From Bacillus sp. es.034 (GTDB lineage Bacteria; Bacillota; Bacilli; Bacillales; Bacillaceae_B), in the NCBI RefSeq assembly GCF_002563655.1, contig NZ_PDIY01000001.1, positions 1,607,501 through 1,671,500 of the forward strand: a DNA stretch of 64,000 bases, given 5' to 3'. Below, one piece after another: positions 45,755 to 55,265 of the stretch. The notes beneath the pieces are model-generated. The model worked only from the letters and a program-made list of their open reading frames with translations. It ran no database searches and was not told the DNA's origin. The position numbers were made by a program, and so were the translations under genes. How positions within the stretch are numbered: position 1 is the stretch's first letter; each line of letters begins with the position of its first letter.

Positions 45755-48156
45755 CCTTCATCCCTCCTTGTAAGGCGCAATTTAATCATGGAGAATATGC
45801 CAAGTGCCGCAATGGCCAAGACGCAAATTTCAAACATTGTATCAAATCCACGGAAGTCTACGAGGATGACGTTGACCATGTTTTCCCCGCCGGCTTTATC
45901 ATGGGTATTTTCAATATAGTACTTCGAAATGGACTTAAACATTTTCGAACTGTAGGAAGAGATGGCAAATAATGAGACAACCACTCCGACCCCGATCGAA
46001 ATGAGCGCATTCCCGAGTTTAAACCGCATGCGTTCTTCATGTCTGCTTAATTTAGGCAGGTGATAGAAGCAAAGCAGGAAGAGGGCCACCGACACGGTTT
46101 CAATGACAAGCTGTGTCAGGGCCAGGTCCGGGGCGCGGAAAAGCACAAAGAATAGTGAAACGGTATAACCTGCAGCTCCAAGTGAAATGATGGACGTCAG
46201 TCGTGATTTCGCAAACAGGATGGTGACTGAACTGACGACAAGGAGAAGCGCAATGGCAATCTCATAGACCCCGACTGGGGCAACTTCTTCCAAATTGATG
46301 GAGAACGCCCCATTGAACCACATCGCAAACAATGATATGGCAATCAAGAAGGAGAAGATGTACACCAGATACGTACGGATAAAGCCTGTCATATAACCAC
46401 TTGTAAAGTTATGGGCGCCACGCTCACTCTTGATGAGACCTCCATCATAGAAAGAATTCAATGTGAAGCGCTCGGGGATCCATTTGTACACCTTTTTCCA
46501 TGAAGGAAGGAGGAGATACAACAGGATACCGAATAGGATGACACCGAATGTCATAAATAGCTCAGGTGTAAATCCATGCCAGAATGAAATTTCCGTTTCG
46601 ACTGCATATCCATCCTGGATCAGGCTTGGCGTGATTGCTTCCACTGCCGGCGCGATGATCCGTTCTGACAGGATATTCGGGAAGAAACCGAAGATGACCA
46701 CGAGGGAAGCCAGGATGATCGGTGAGATCAACATTCCAAGAGGGGCTTCATGCGGTTTCTTTTCGAGCTTCTCCGGCTGATGCTTCCCGGTGAAGGTCTT
46801 GAAGACCAGGATCATGCTGTAAATAAACGTGAACACACTTCCTACCCAGGCAAGGAGCGGGAAGATCATGCCGAATGTATCCAGGTTGAACATATCCATT
46901 TCAAGGACCCTGACCATTCCAGTAAAGAACATCTCCTTGGAAAGGAATCCGTTGAACGGAGGGAGTCCGGCCATGGAGAATGCACCAATGACGGCGATGG
47001 TGAACGTGATGGGCATGAAGTTCATCAGCCCGCCAAGTTTTCGGATATCCCGGGTACCCGTTTCATGATCAATGATCCCGACGACCATGAATAAACTTCC
47101 CTTGAAGGTCGCATGGTTGATCAAATGGAATACGGCGGCAAGTGTTGCCACCATATAAATGTTATCATCAAGCTCTGTGTAATGAAGAGCCGCCGCCCCC
47201 ACTCCCAACAGGGACATGATGAGGCCCAGCTGACTGACGGTGGAAAAGGCGAGGATCCCTTTTAAATCCGTTTGTTTCACGGCGTTGAAAGAACCCCAGA
47301 ATAAAGTAAAAATCCCTACGCCACCAACGAGCCACAGCCAAACGCTTGATTCTGCGAATATCGGGCTCAAGCGGGCGACAAGATAAATACCTGCTTTTAC
47401 CATCGTGGCAGAGTGCAGATAGGCACTGACCGGTGTAGGTGCTTCCATGGCATCTGGCAGCCAGATGTGGAATGGGAACTGAGCGGATTTCGTGAAAGCT
47501 CCCAATAGTACCAGAAGCATGGCTGGCAGGAAAAACGCCTGTGTCATAAGCTGATCAGCTTGTCCGACTAATTCCCTGATGCTGAAAGTCCCGCCCATGA
47601 GATAGAGGAGCAGGAATCCTCCAAGCATGCTGAGTCCCCCAAATACTGTGATGAGCATGGATTTCAGTGCTCCATACCTGGAACGCTCCCGGTGATACCA
47701 GTACCCGATCAATAAGAATGATGAAATGGAAGTGAATTCCCAGAACATATACAGGACGATCAGGTTGTCGGAAAGAACAACACCCAACATCGCTCCCATG
47801 AACATCATTAAGTACACATAAAAATTATGTAATTGCTCCTTCTTCTTATCTAAGTAATAAATGGAGTAAAGGACAACCAGTGACCCGATCCCCGTGATGA
47901 GCATGGCAAACAGCAATCCAAGGCCATCTACGTAAGCGGTGAAGTTGATCCCGAATGAAGGCATCCACTCCAAGGTTTCCTTGACGGTATCCCCATTCCT
48001 CGTTATGGAGATGAACTGAAAAAAGTACGTGAATAAAGCTGCCGGCAACAATAGTACAAACCAGCCGGTATGTACATTCCGAAATGCTTTATAAAGGAAT
48101 GGAATAAGTATCGCAAATAAAAAAGGCGATACAATTGCCCAATGTAATAAAGTCAT
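45751..48156 (-). CDS. mrpA: MrpA, Na+/H+ antiporter subunit A
   Basis: 801 residues, about 20 membrane segments: an N-terminal NuoL-like half (FWEFTSISSFLLIGYW, KSAQFPFHIWLPDAM, HLINHATFKGSLFMVVGII) and a C-terminal NuoJ-like part. It contributes to Na+ extrusion coupled to proton uptake, important for alkaline pH and salt. First gene of mrpABCDEFG; GAGGGGGG lies upstream of ATG 48156. The operon is complete and in standard order. Confidence 0.97.
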   Translation of the reverse strand: MTLLHWAIVSPFLFAILIPFLYKAFRNVHTGWFVLLLPAALFTYFFQFISITRNGDTVKETLEWMPSFGINFTAYVDGLGLLFAMLITGIGSLVVLYSIYYLDKKKEQLHNFYVYLMMFMGAMLGVVLSDNLIVLYMFWEFTSISSFLLIGYWYHRERSRYGALKSMLITVFGGLSMLGGFLLLYLMGGTFSIRELVGQADQLMTQAFFLPAMLLVLLGAFTKSAQFPFHIWLPDAMEAPTPVSAYLHSATMVKAGIYLVARLSPIFAESSVWLWLVGGVGIFTLFWGSFNAVKQTDLKGILAFSTVSQLGLIMSLLGVGAAALHYTELDDNIYMVATLAAVFHLINHATFKGSLFMVVGIIDHETGTRDIRKLGGLMNFMPITFTIAVIGAFSMAGLPPFNGFLSKEMFFTGMVRVLEMDMFNLDTFGMIFPLLAWVGSVFTFIYSMILVFKTFTGKHQPEKLEKKPHEAPLGMLISPIILASLVVIFGFFPNILSERIIAPAVEAITPSLIQDGYAVETEISFWHGFTPELFMTFGVILFGILLYLLLPSWKKVYKWIPERFTLNSFYDGGLIKSERGAHNFTSGYMTGFIRTYLVYIFSFLIAISLFAMWFNGAFSINLEEVAPVGVYEIAIALLLVVSSVTILFAKSRLTSIISLGAAGYTVSLFFVLFRAPDLALTQLVIETVSVALFLLCFYHLPKLSRHEERMRFKLGNALISIGVGVVVSLFAISSYSSKMFKSISKYYIENTHDKAGGENMVNVILVDFRGFDTMFEICVLAIAALGIFSMIKLRLTRRDEG

Positions 48157-48459
48157 TTAAAACCCCCCTCTTATCTTAATCGTTTATTCTCAACATGGTC
48201 TCATGTCGACCTTATTCATTATTCGGCAACATTCTTCCTTACTCGACCAGAAGCTGAACCCTAAAGAGCATTATAACGTAAAAAATAAATGCTTGCATTA
48301 CTCAGCAACCCATTCATATCACAACTTTCAAGAAGTATTAAATATGAAGATACGTGGAAATGCACGTAGAAAAATTTGTTGGATTTTATCCTCGAATCCT
48401 GACACATCCAGAATAGTTTCGGTCAAATTGGAGAATCCTATCCATAAGGTGGTGAAGTT
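48157..48459. other. divergent intergenic region mrpA / 48460 gene
   Basis: About 300 bp. An 86-codon plus-strand frame (48203-48463) lies here without a ribosome binding site and is not called. No operator or RNA element was recognised. Confidence 0.4.
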
Positions 48460-48717
48460 ATGAAAAAGAAAACAGTAGCGGTTACGACCATATTTTTTGC
48501 TTTTTTTGGCTTAGCGTGGATAGTGGAAACCGAGGATCGATTCAATCGGGGGTTCATTGAGACCGAAGACCCCACGAGTATGAATATCAAACCGGTTCAA
48601 TATGGTGAAACGGAAGAAGTGGAAGAGGAATTGACGAAAGAACCCGCACGCGGGAGACAACCATTTGGATCGAGGGAATATATCAGAGTGGTACCACATT
48701 CTCATTCCCTTCAATGA
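48460..48717 (+). CDS. small exported or membrane-anchored hypothetical protein
   Basis: 85 residues. N-terminal hydrophobic helix (about 5-22, VAVTTIFFAFFGLAWIV) after MKKK, then an acidic segment (EVEEELTKEP) and a short C-terminus. The helix may be an uncleaved anchor. Not recognised. AAGGTGGTGAAG lies just before ATG 48460, and a strong terminator follows the stop directly. Confidence 0.7.
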   Translation: MKKKTVAVTTIFFAFFGLAWIVETEDRFNRGFIETEDPTSMNIKPVQYGETEEVEEELTKEPARGRQPFGSREYIRVVPHSHSLQ

Positions 48718-48756
48718 AACGGCCCTTTCTTCCGTAACAGAAAGGGCGTTTTTTTG
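48716..48756 (+). terminator. terminator after the 48460 gene
   Basis: AACG-CCCTTTCT / AGAAAGGG-CGTT stem, T7 tail, overlapping the stop codon. Confidence 0.9.
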
Positions 48757-48879
48757 TTTGTGGGTGACAAGGATAGATAGGCATATTGTCATTGTTCCTT
48801 CTGTTTCTATACCCTTTTCAAGATCTCCATAAACGATTATGATGAGAGTGGATGAAGAATCGTTATGGGAGAGTTTTGA

Positions 48880-49455
48880 GTGAAAAATACATACTTAACA
48901 AGTTATTTACCCCTTTTTTCGATACTATTGTTTAGTCTCACGTTCTCCGTTTACGGAGTGGGAGTCTTCGTGGACGTATTTAAAAAAATCGGTGTCTACC
49001 CGGGCATGAGGGAGTTTTTATCCGATATACAGCTTAAACTTGCCATTTTGATCCTGTTAATGGTCGCTTTTTTCATGGTGTTCGCGGCTTTAAAACTGAT
49101 TGCTGAGACCATCAATGGAGTATCCATGCTGTTTTTTGCCACGGATTCGGATGGGCAGTTGTATAATCTTGTCCGTACAGGATCGATGATTTACTTCATC
49201 GGGGGCTTAGTGTCTGTGGTGAGTCTTAAGTCCTTTATAGGGCTTTTCATCATTTTTGCCCTTAGCTCACTCGCTTATTTTATCTACTTTGTGTATAAAA
49301 TAAGTCCGTCCCTCTCGAAATGGGGGATCTTCGGAGTGGTGAGTCTGCAGGTATTCTCATGGTCTTCGTTATTTTTGACGATCTTTTTTGTTTTTTTGAA
49401 GCTATATAACGGAGTAATGGCAAGTCTGCCGATTATGTCGAAGGTGAAATTATAA
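48880..49455 (+). CDS. yufK: YufK, DUF5366 membrane protein
   Basis: 191 residues with five hydrophobic segments: LPLFSILLFSLTFSVYGVGVF, LAILILLMVAFFMVFAALKL and three more to the C-terminus. It matches YufK, found beside mrp in B. subtilis, of unknown function. GTG 48880 after GGGAGAG. Divergent from mrp; convergent with pbpD. Confidence 0.85.
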   Translation: MKNTYLTSYLPLFSILLFSLTFSVYGVGVFVDVFKKIGVYPGMREFLSDIQLKLAILILLMVAFFMVFAALKLIAETINGVSMLFFATDSDGQLYNLVRTGSMIYFIGGLVSVVSLKSFIGLFIIFALSSLAYFIYFVYKISPSLSKWGIFGVVSLQVFSWSSLFLTIFFVFLKLYNGVMASLPIMSKVKL

Positions 49456-49458
49456 TAG

Positions 49459-49498
49459 AAAAAGCGTCTTCAGCATGAGCTGCAGACGCTTTTTTTTA
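49459..49498. terminator. terminator shared by yufK and pbpD
   Basis: AAAGCGTCT..AGC / GCT..AGACGCTTT stem with T8 on the plus strand. Confidence 0.88.
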
Positions 49499-49505
49499 TG
49501 TGAGG

Positions 49506-51353
49506 TCATTCCATGATTTCCTGCCACACTTTGTGGCTTGGACGCTTTCGTTCGATCTCACTCATATCACGGGGAATATCATGGCCTACCCAAACCCCTG
49601 TCGTAAGGGTGTCGGTCAATCCCATCACCCAGTAGTCATGATAGTTATTGGTCGTGCCGGTTTTGATTCCTACATATGGTTTGGAGACATACGCGGGTCT
49701 TCCGGTTCCGGCTGTCGCCCCTTCATTGAGCATTTTTCTCATTTTAGCAGTGGTATCTGCTGACCAGACTTTCTTCGGATCCTTTTTCCATTGATAAAGA
49801 ATCTTCCCGTGACTGTCACTGACGGAAAGGATGGCATGACTCTTCTGATAATGGCCGTCAATAAAAGAAGTATAGGCATCCGTCAATTCCAGCGGACTCA
49901 TTCCATAAGTGAAGCCGCCAATGGAAGAGGCGAAGGTTTTATCTTCTTTTGTCACCCTTTCAAAGGAAAAAGGCGAGATGGATTGGAAGGCTTTTTCTAT
50001 GCCGACTTTTTCCATGAGACGAAGCGCCGAGCCGTTATAGGATTGTGCCAGGGATTGCTTCAATGTGACCGTACCCGGCTGGATTCCTCCATAGTTGATC
50101 GGACAATACTTGCCGACACAGTATTGATTGGCATTGACTTGGTCATTGATCCCGGCCTTGAATTTCTCTATATATGGACCGTACACGAGCAGCGGTTTAA
50201 TCACCGAACCGGGCTGCCTGAAGGCTTGAAACGCATGATTGAAATTATATTTCTGGTAGTCCCTGCCCCCGGATAGGGCGACAATCATTCTTGATTTGTT
50301 GTCGATGGTGACGGTGGCTCCCTGTAAGTCTTCATTCAGCTGATTATTCAAAGCCCGGACACTTTTTTGTTGAAGGGCGGGCTGCAACGCCGTTTGTATC
50401 CTGACGCCTGACGAAATCACGTCTTGAAATCGTTCTTCGAGCTTCCCCTCAATCCGATTCTTTTCCTCTTCTGAAGCGGCGTTTTTAAGTTCCAGCTTAT
50501 ATCCTTCGTTTAGAGCAATCAGTTCCTTCAGCTCGTTCTCCACATAAAAGGCATAGTCTGGATAGAGGTCGGTCTTCTTGCGGACATTCAGGGTGATCGG
50601 CATTTTCTTTACTTTCTCCGCTTCATCCTTCGATAATTTTGACGTGCTCACAAGAATATCAAGCAGTCGCTCCTGACGAACCTTCGTTTGATCGAAATGG
50701 TCAACGGGATCATATTTACCCGGATTATTAGGTATCGAAGCGATGAACGCCATCTCCGCCTGGTTAAGATCGGTGACACTTTTTTGAAAATAGTATTGGG
50801 AGGCTGTTTCAATCCCATATACTCCATTACTGAAGTAAATGACGTTCATATATAATTCAAGTATTTCATCCTTTGACAAGGATTGTTCAATTTCATGGGC
50901 ATAAAACAACTCTGTCAGTTTACGATTATAGGTTTTCTCCTGCCCAAGATAAAGGTTTCGGGCGAGCTGTTGGGTAATGGTGCTCCCGCCCTGCTGGATA
51001 TGGGTGAACACCAGGTTTTTCACGACAGCCCGGAGGATTGCGCCAGCATCGAAACCGACGTGTTCGTAAAAGTGCTGATCTTCAGATGCGACCAGAATAT
51101 CCTTTAGGAATGGAGGGATCTTCTCGTCCGGCACATAGAGGCGGTAAGGCCGGTTCACCTCTGAGAAGACCTTACCGTCGACGTCAAGAAGTAAGCTTGT
51201 ACGATTCAGGTCGATGGAATCGGTACTCACGGCATGCTCCAATTCCTGTTGAAAGCTTTGTACCTTGTTCCATTCACCCGTCGCAAAAAATAACGTGGTG
51301 AAAAAGATGAGCATAAAACTAATCACCGTTATATAACCTGCAAAAACTCTCAT
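49506..51353 (-). CDS. pbpD: PbpD-like class A penicillin-binding protein (PBP4)
   Basis: 615 residues. N-terminal anchor (about 5-24); glycosyltransferase GT51 domain with catalytic Glu91 (EDQHFYEH) and GGSTITQQLARNLYLG; transpeptidase domain with SVIK (Ser383, Lys386), SYN (438-440) and KTG (564-566). It polymerises and cross-links peptidoglycan at the outer membrane face. Position beside yuxJ and kapD and its length fit B. subtilis PbpD (PBP4). It is 16 bases after the MFS gene, so they may be co-transcribed. Confidence 0.93.
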   Translation of the reverse strand: MRVFAGYITVISFMLIFFTTLFFATGEWNKVQSFQQELEHAVSTDSIDLNRTSLLLDVDGKVFSEVNRPYRLYVPDEKIPPFLKDILVASEDQHFYEHVGFDAGAILRAVVKNLVFTHIQQGGSTITQQLARNLYLGQEKTYNRKLTELFYAHEIEQSLSKDEILELYMNVIYFSNGVYGIETASQYYFQKSVTDLNQAEMAFIASIPNNPGKYDPVDHFDQTKVRQERLLDILVSTSKLSKDEAEKVKKMPITLNVRKKTDLYPDYAFYVENELKELIALNEGYKLELKNAASEEEKNRIEGKLEERFQDVISSGVRIQTALQPALQQKSVRALNNQLNEDLQGATVTIDNKSRMIVALSGGRDYQKYNFNHAFQAFRQPGSVIKPLLVYGPYIEKFKAGINDQVNANQYCVGKYCPINYGGIQPGTVTLKQSLAQSYNGSALRLMEKVGIEKAFQSISPFSFERVTKEDKTFASSIGGFTYGMSPLELTDAYTSFIDGHYQKSHAILSVSDSHGKILYQWKKDPKKVWSADTTAKMRKMLNEGATAGTGRPAYVSKPYVGIKTGTTNNYHDYWVMGLTDTLTTGVWVGHDIPRDMSEIERKRPSHKVWQEIME

Positions 51354-51369
51354 ATTTCACTCTACTTTT

Positions 51370-52581
51370 CTAGTAATCTTTCACATGACTTGGGGTTTCA
51401 GAATGATGTATACTCCACCATAATAATCCAAATGCCCCCAAGAATAAAGCACCTGTTACATAAAAAACGGAAGAAATGCCAATATATCCGGAAACGACGC
51501 CTCCAAAGACAGGGCCGATTACATTACCAAGAAACCGGAAGCTCTGATTATATCCAAGGACTTCCCCCTGCATACTCAAAGGAGCTTCCTGACGGATGTA
51601 TGCCGTGACACATGGAATCATGCCGCCAATCGCAATTCCGAACAGAAAACGGAAAAGGACAAGCTGCCATAGCTCGACAGCCAGGGCCTGTGGAACGATG
51701 AAGATAGATGCGAGAACGAGAAGGATGGATAGAACCTTTTCGTACCCGATATCGTCTCCAAGCTTCCCCCATCGCCTGGTTGCGATCAAATTCCCGAATC
51801 CTGTAGCAGAAAAGGCGATTCCTGCTAAGAATGCCAGATTACTAGAAGAAGTGAGTTCATCAACATACAAGGCGAGAAGTGGCTGTATGCTGAAGTTAGC
51901 CACTTGAATCAGGCAGGAAAGGATAAGGACTGTCACGAGTAATTTATGACTGAAGATATGCTGCAGCACTTCTTTACTCGAGTATTTGTTTCGTTGATCC
52001 CGTTGTTCCCTGCTTCTTTGTTCATCGATGCCAAAAAGTACGACGGTCGCAGCAGTGGCGATGGCGATGGAAGTGAAGATGAACGTGTAGGAAAATCCCA
52101 CATTGTCTGCCAACAGTCCTCCGATCACCGGCCCGAATAAGCCGCCTGATACGGTTCCCATCTGTAGGGTGCCGAGTGTCCTTCCCGCTTCTTCCTTAGG
52201 TGTCTGGGAGGAAATGAGGGCCATCGATGTAGGGATGAACCCCGTCACTGCACCCATGATTCCCCGCAGGATGAAAAGTCCCCCGACGGAATGCATAAAC
52301 CCCATTAAAAAGATGGATGTTGCAATCCCGTATCCCGTGATGAGGAGAATCGGCTTATATCCAAAACGATCACCGATCCGACCCCACAGGGGAGATATGA
52401 AGAACGCCGTTAAAAATGTAACTCCAAAGACAAAACCTGACCAGCGCTGTACATATTCGTGACTGTAAGTGCCAAAGGTTTCAATGTAGAGGGATAAAAA
52501 GGGCAGCACCATTGTTGCACTGGCCGCCACCAGAAAATTGGCCATGAGCATGATGGTTAGATTCTTTCTTTTTTGTGAAAT
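51370..52581 (-). CDS. yuxJ: MFS multidrug exporter (YuxJ-like), start codon unsettled
   Basis: About 403 residues, 12 membrane segments, two MFS halves; GRIGDRFGYKP in the loop between helices 2 and 3 and PTSMALISSQTPKEEAGRTL are family features. It resembles drug/proton antiporters. The frame opens at GTG 52590, but AGAAGGTG (the ribosome binding site) contains that GTG. An ATT six nt further on (52579-52581, giving ISQKRKNLTI) fits the spacing better. A later ATG (NLTIM) would trim the first helix. Neighbour order with pbpD and kapD matches B. subtilis yuxJ. Confidence 0.85.
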   Translation of the reverse strand: MSQKRKNLTIMLMANFLVAASATMVLPFLSLYIETFGTYSHEYVQRWSGFVFGVTFLTAFFISPLWGRIGDRFGYKPILLITGYGIATSIFLMGFMHSVGGLFILRGIMGAVTGFIPTSMALISSQTPKEEAGRTLGTLQMGTVSGGLFGPVIGGLLADNVGFSYTFIFTSIAIATAATVVLFGIDEQRSREQRDQRNKYSSKEVLQHIFSHKLLVTVLILSCLIQVANFSIQPLLALYVDELTSSSNLAFLAGIAFSATGFGNLIATRRWGKLGDDIGYEKVLSILLVLASIFIVPQALAVELWQLVLFRFLFGIAIGGMIPCVTAYIRQEAPLSMQGEVLGYNQSFRFLGNVIGPVFGGVVSGYIGISSVFYVTGALFLGAFGLLWWSIHHSETPSHVKDY

Positions 52582-52866
52582 GATTAACACCTTCTATATG
52601 AATTTTTATTTCGTATACCTAAATATTCATTTTATTAAAGATTTGGATCATAGTCCACTGAATAACATTTATTCGCATGGAATACCGGGAATTAGTCATA
52701 ATTTCTGGGCTCATCATGATATAATGTAAGAATAAGAAGTATGGAGAAATGCTGCGCATCGCACAATTCTCCTTTCTGATGGAGCAATGAAAATCGGATT
52801 ATCCTGAAAACATTCTTTATTATAGATGAATTGGGGTCTTATCTACATTTTGAGGAGGGAGTTTAC

Positions 52867-53487
52867 GTGGCGAAAGCGGAGCAGCTTGTGTTTATAGATT
52901 TTGAGTTTTCTATGCCGGAACGACATAGGGTCCCCAAAGGTTTCTTCCCTGAAATCATCGAAGCCGGGGTAGTGGTGGTGGAGTATGGGAAAGTGTCAGA
53001 TACGTTTTCCTCTTATGTGAAACCGACTGCATTTCCCAAACTGACCAACCGCTGCAAACGATTTTTATCCATCAGCCAGAATGAAGTGGATTCAGGGATA
53101 TCGTTCCAATGTCTGATCGATTATTTTAGAGGGTTGAATGACAGGGGAGTCGCGAAGGTAGTGACGTGGGGAAACATGGATATGAAGGTACTGCGCGATA
53201 ACTGCGCGCAGTCGGGCGTACCATTTCCTTTCCAAGCTCAATTCGTCGATCTGTCCATGGAATATAAACGCTTCTTCGGTGATCAGAACCAGACGGGACT
53301 ATGGAAGGCAGTTCAGGAGTATGGAAGGGAAGGCGTCGGAAAGCACCATAAAGCGTTGGATGACGCCCTCACCACCCAGCACATCTACAACCTGGTCGAA
53401 AAAGACAAAAAATACCTCGATAAAGCCGAACCCACCACCATCGGTGACCGGATCGACCTCTCCAAATTCTACAATCAGCTTGCATAA
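52867..53487 (+). CDS. kapD: KapD, 3'-5' exonuclease-like inhibitor of the KinA sporulation pathway
   Basis: 206 residues, DEDDh exonuclease fold: FIDFEFSMPE (Asp11, Glu13), WGNMDMKVLRDN and HHKALDDA (catalytic His and Asp). KapD inhibits the KinA-driven sporulation signal in B. subtilis; its nucleic acid substrate is unknown. GTG 52867 follows GAGGAGGGA by 6 nt; the frame opens from 52831. Confidence 0.92.
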   Translation: MAKAEQLVFIDFEFSMPERHRVPKGFFPEIIEAGVVVVEYGKVSDTFSSYVKPTAFPKLTNRCKRFLSISQNEVDSGISFQCLIDYFRGLNDRGVAKVVTWGNMDMKVLRDNCAQSGVPFPFQAQFVDLSMEYKRFFGDQNQTGLWKAVQEYGREGVGKHHKALDDALTTQHIYNLVEKDKKYLDKAEPTTIGDRIDLSKFYNQLA

Positions 53488-53536
53488 AAAGACGGGGACG
53501 GACCTCCAAATGAAGGTCCGTCCCCCGTCTTTTATT
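53487..53536. terminator. terminator shared by kapD and kapB, GGGACGGACCT hairpin copy 2
   Basis: Long stem (AAAGACGGGGACGGACCT and its near complement, 53487-53533); T4 on both sides. Contains the GGGACGGACCT core found also at 29017 and 60901. Confidence 0.92.
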
Positions 53537-53933
53537 AAAATGTAAGGTTATACATCAGTTCGTATTCCCTTTGAATGGACTTCAGTGTTTCAAGACTCTT
53601 TTGTGCGTGTGGGGAACCGTCTTTTTCAAGTTCTTCCTTCAACGTTAAGTATGACTCGATAAGTGTTTCATTGTAATCGGGGATGTCCCCGTCATAAGGC
53701 TTGACCATTTTCTCCGGCATATTGGCACGCTCGCCGTGGGCAAGGGCTTTCCGTTCATGAAACAAGGGTACATCCACAGCCTGCGGATTGTGCAGGTCGC
53801 CTTGCCGGGGGTGCTTTAGGACAGCCTGGATCTTCACGACAAAGGCACCAGGTCGTTCTCCTGTGACCTCCCCTACATATTTTCCCGTTTTATAAAAAGC
53901 TGTGACATAATCACCAATTTGGATGTTTTTCAT
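53535..53933 (-). CDS. kapB: KapB, sporulation kinase-associated protein
   Basis: 132 residues matching KapB, a B. subtilis protein needed for KinB function in the phosphorelay. Visible: IGDYVTAFYKTGKYVGEVTG (SH3-like start), KHPRQGDLHNP and ERKALAHGERANMP. No lipobox is present, although KapB is sometimes called a lipoprotein. GGAGGG precedes the ATG. It is convergent with kapD, so two modulators of sporulation kinases lie side by side. Confidence 0.92.
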   Translation of the reverse strand: MKNIQIGDYVTAFYKTGKYVGEVTGERPGAFVVKIQAVLKHPRQGDLHNPQAVDVPLFHERKALAHGERANMPEKMVKPYDGDIPDYNETLIESYLTLKEELEKDGSPHAQKSLETLKSIQREYELMYNLTF

Positions 53934-54028
53934 AAAAACCCTCCTCTAATACATCAATCTCTATTATAATGTAAGCAGTATGGAACTGAGAAATAACTAC
54001 TATAAAGGTAACATGTGGAGGTACATAT

Positions 54029-54766
54029 ATGAAGCGTTTAATGATCGTTACCCTCTGTTTACTGGGTTTAGTTCTTGCCTCATGTGGACAAACAGAAAAG
54101 GGAGATACCACTGAAGAAAAGCCTAAAGCATCCGAGAAGCAGAAAACGACAGAAGAATCCAAAGGAGATGAAGATATGACTTATCCTCAGCTGACAACAG
54201 AAGTTGCTGAAAACGAAAAATTAGTTGAAATGAAAACATCCATGGGAACCATCAAGATCAAGTTATTCCCGGAACAGGCTCCTAAAACCGTGGAGAACTT
54301 CATTAAACACAGTAAAGACGGTTATTACGATGGCTTGAAATTCCACCGGGTCATTAAAGACTTCATGATTCAGGGTGGAGACCCAAATGGAAACGGAACG
54401 GGTGGAGAAAGCATCTACGGAGAATCATTCGAAGATGAATTTTCACCGGAATTATTCAATCTGCGCGGTGCCCTTTCGATGGCGAATAGAGGCCCTGACA
54501 AGAATGGAAGTCAATTCTTCATAGTTCAGAAAAGTGACTTCGACCCACAAATGGAAGACCAGATGAAATCTGCCGGTTTCCCTGAGCAAATCATCAATGC
54601 TTATAAGGAGAATGGCGGAACACCTTGGCTTGACCAAAAGCATACCGTGTTTGGACAAGTAGTCGAAGGGATGGACATCGTGGATAAGATTGCAAACGTA
54701 GAAGCGGATGAAAACGGCCTTCCGAAAGAAGATATCATAATTGAAAACATCAAGGTTCTAAAATAA
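54029..54766 (+). CDS. lipoprotein cyclophilin-type peptidyl-prolyl cis-trans isomerase
   Basis: 245 residues. Lipobox LASC with Cys19, an acidic/Lys linker (about 20-60), then a cyclophilin domain: [31 protein letters not shown] and [17 protein letters not shown]. It should catalyse proline isomerisation of proteins outside the membrane. GGAGG precedes ATG 54029. No clear intrinsic terminator follows; a repeat region begins about 15 bases after the stop. Confidence 0.93.
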   Translation: MKRLMIVTLCLLGLVLASCGQTEKGDTTEEKPKASEKQKTTEESKGDEDMTYPQLTTEVAENEKLVEMKTSMGTIKIKLFPEQAPKTVENFIKHSKDGYYDGLKFHRVIKDFMIQGGDPNGNGTGGESIYGESFEDEFSPELFNLRGALSMANRGPDKNGSQFFIVQKSDFDPQMEDQMKSAGFPEQIINAYKENGGTPWLDQKHTVFGQVVEGMDIVDKIANVEADENGLPKEDIIIENIKVLK

Positions 54767-54906
54767 AAGCTTAAAAACGAGGTTGGGACAATAGTGTTTT
54801 AACCAAAGAAAACGCCGAACGATTATTCGAAATTCTGTGAAGGAAAACGAATTCGTTTGGTTTTTTTTGTTTTTTAAAGCATATTATAGGTATTTCATTG
54901 ATTCTA

Positions 54907-55038
54907 GCTGTTGATTGGAGTGCAAGACGAAGACTCCTACGGGAAAAGCGGAGAGATGAGACCCCGCAGGAGCGCCAGCGACGAGGAGGCTCAGCCGAAC
55001 GCCCGAGGAAAGCGAAGTCTTGCACGGAAATCAACAGC
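54907..55038. repeat. 132-bp imperfect palindromic intergenic repeat (Bacillus type)
   Basis: Ends GCTGTTGATT and AATCAACAGC are exact inverted copies; TGCAAGAC at the left pairs with GTCTTGCA at the right, and ACTCCTACGGG.. ACCCCGCAGGAG and GGCTCAGC lie inside. This sequence type is common in intergenic spaces of many Bacillus genomes (from memory). Copy number here is one; mobility is not shown. Confidence 0.8.
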
Positions 55039-55201
55039 GGTGCTAAAAGTGATTCTTAACAACATTTAGGTATTGTTCGTTTTTAGAGAGAATGTAGATA
55101 GTTATGTCCCAGCCCCTATTTTTGGAGAGAAAAAAAGAGTATTTCCTCGGAAATTGTCGCGAGGACGTTCAATAAATCGTTAAAAAGCTGACGATTTGAA
55201 G

Positions 55202-55231
55202 TTGGTTTGTCCTTAGGAGAGTTGTTATAAT
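55202..55231 (+). promoter_or_regulatory. probable promoter of the 66-aa gene
   Basis: TTGGTT (55202-55207), 18-nt spacer, TATAAT (55226-55231). Confidence 0.55.
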
Positions 55232-55265
55232 GGAAAAAGAGTTTGTTTTTTGAAAGGAGCGTACC

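Larger units (their letters stand above)
54767..55265. other. 499-bp repeat-rich intergenic region
   Basis: Holds an outer inverted repeat (GGTTGGGACA at 54781-54790 against TGTCCCAGCC at 55104-55115) that encloses the 132-bp palindromic element, then AT-rich sequence and a promoter before the 66-aa gene. Confidence 0.7.

Noticed and set aside
42392-48156. Respiratory complex I genes
   Set aside because: Subunits resemble NuoL, M, N and K, but the full seven-gene order and MrpE, F and G identify the Mrp antiporter.
48203-48463. 86-codon plus-strand frame upstream of mrpA
   Set aside because: No ribosome binding site, odd composition, and it runs into the start of the better-supported gene at 48460.
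52743-52771. Inverted repeat GGAGAAATG / CAATTCTCC as a terminator
   Set aside because: It lies between divergent genes with no gene ending there and no T-run; at most a leader hairpin of kapD.
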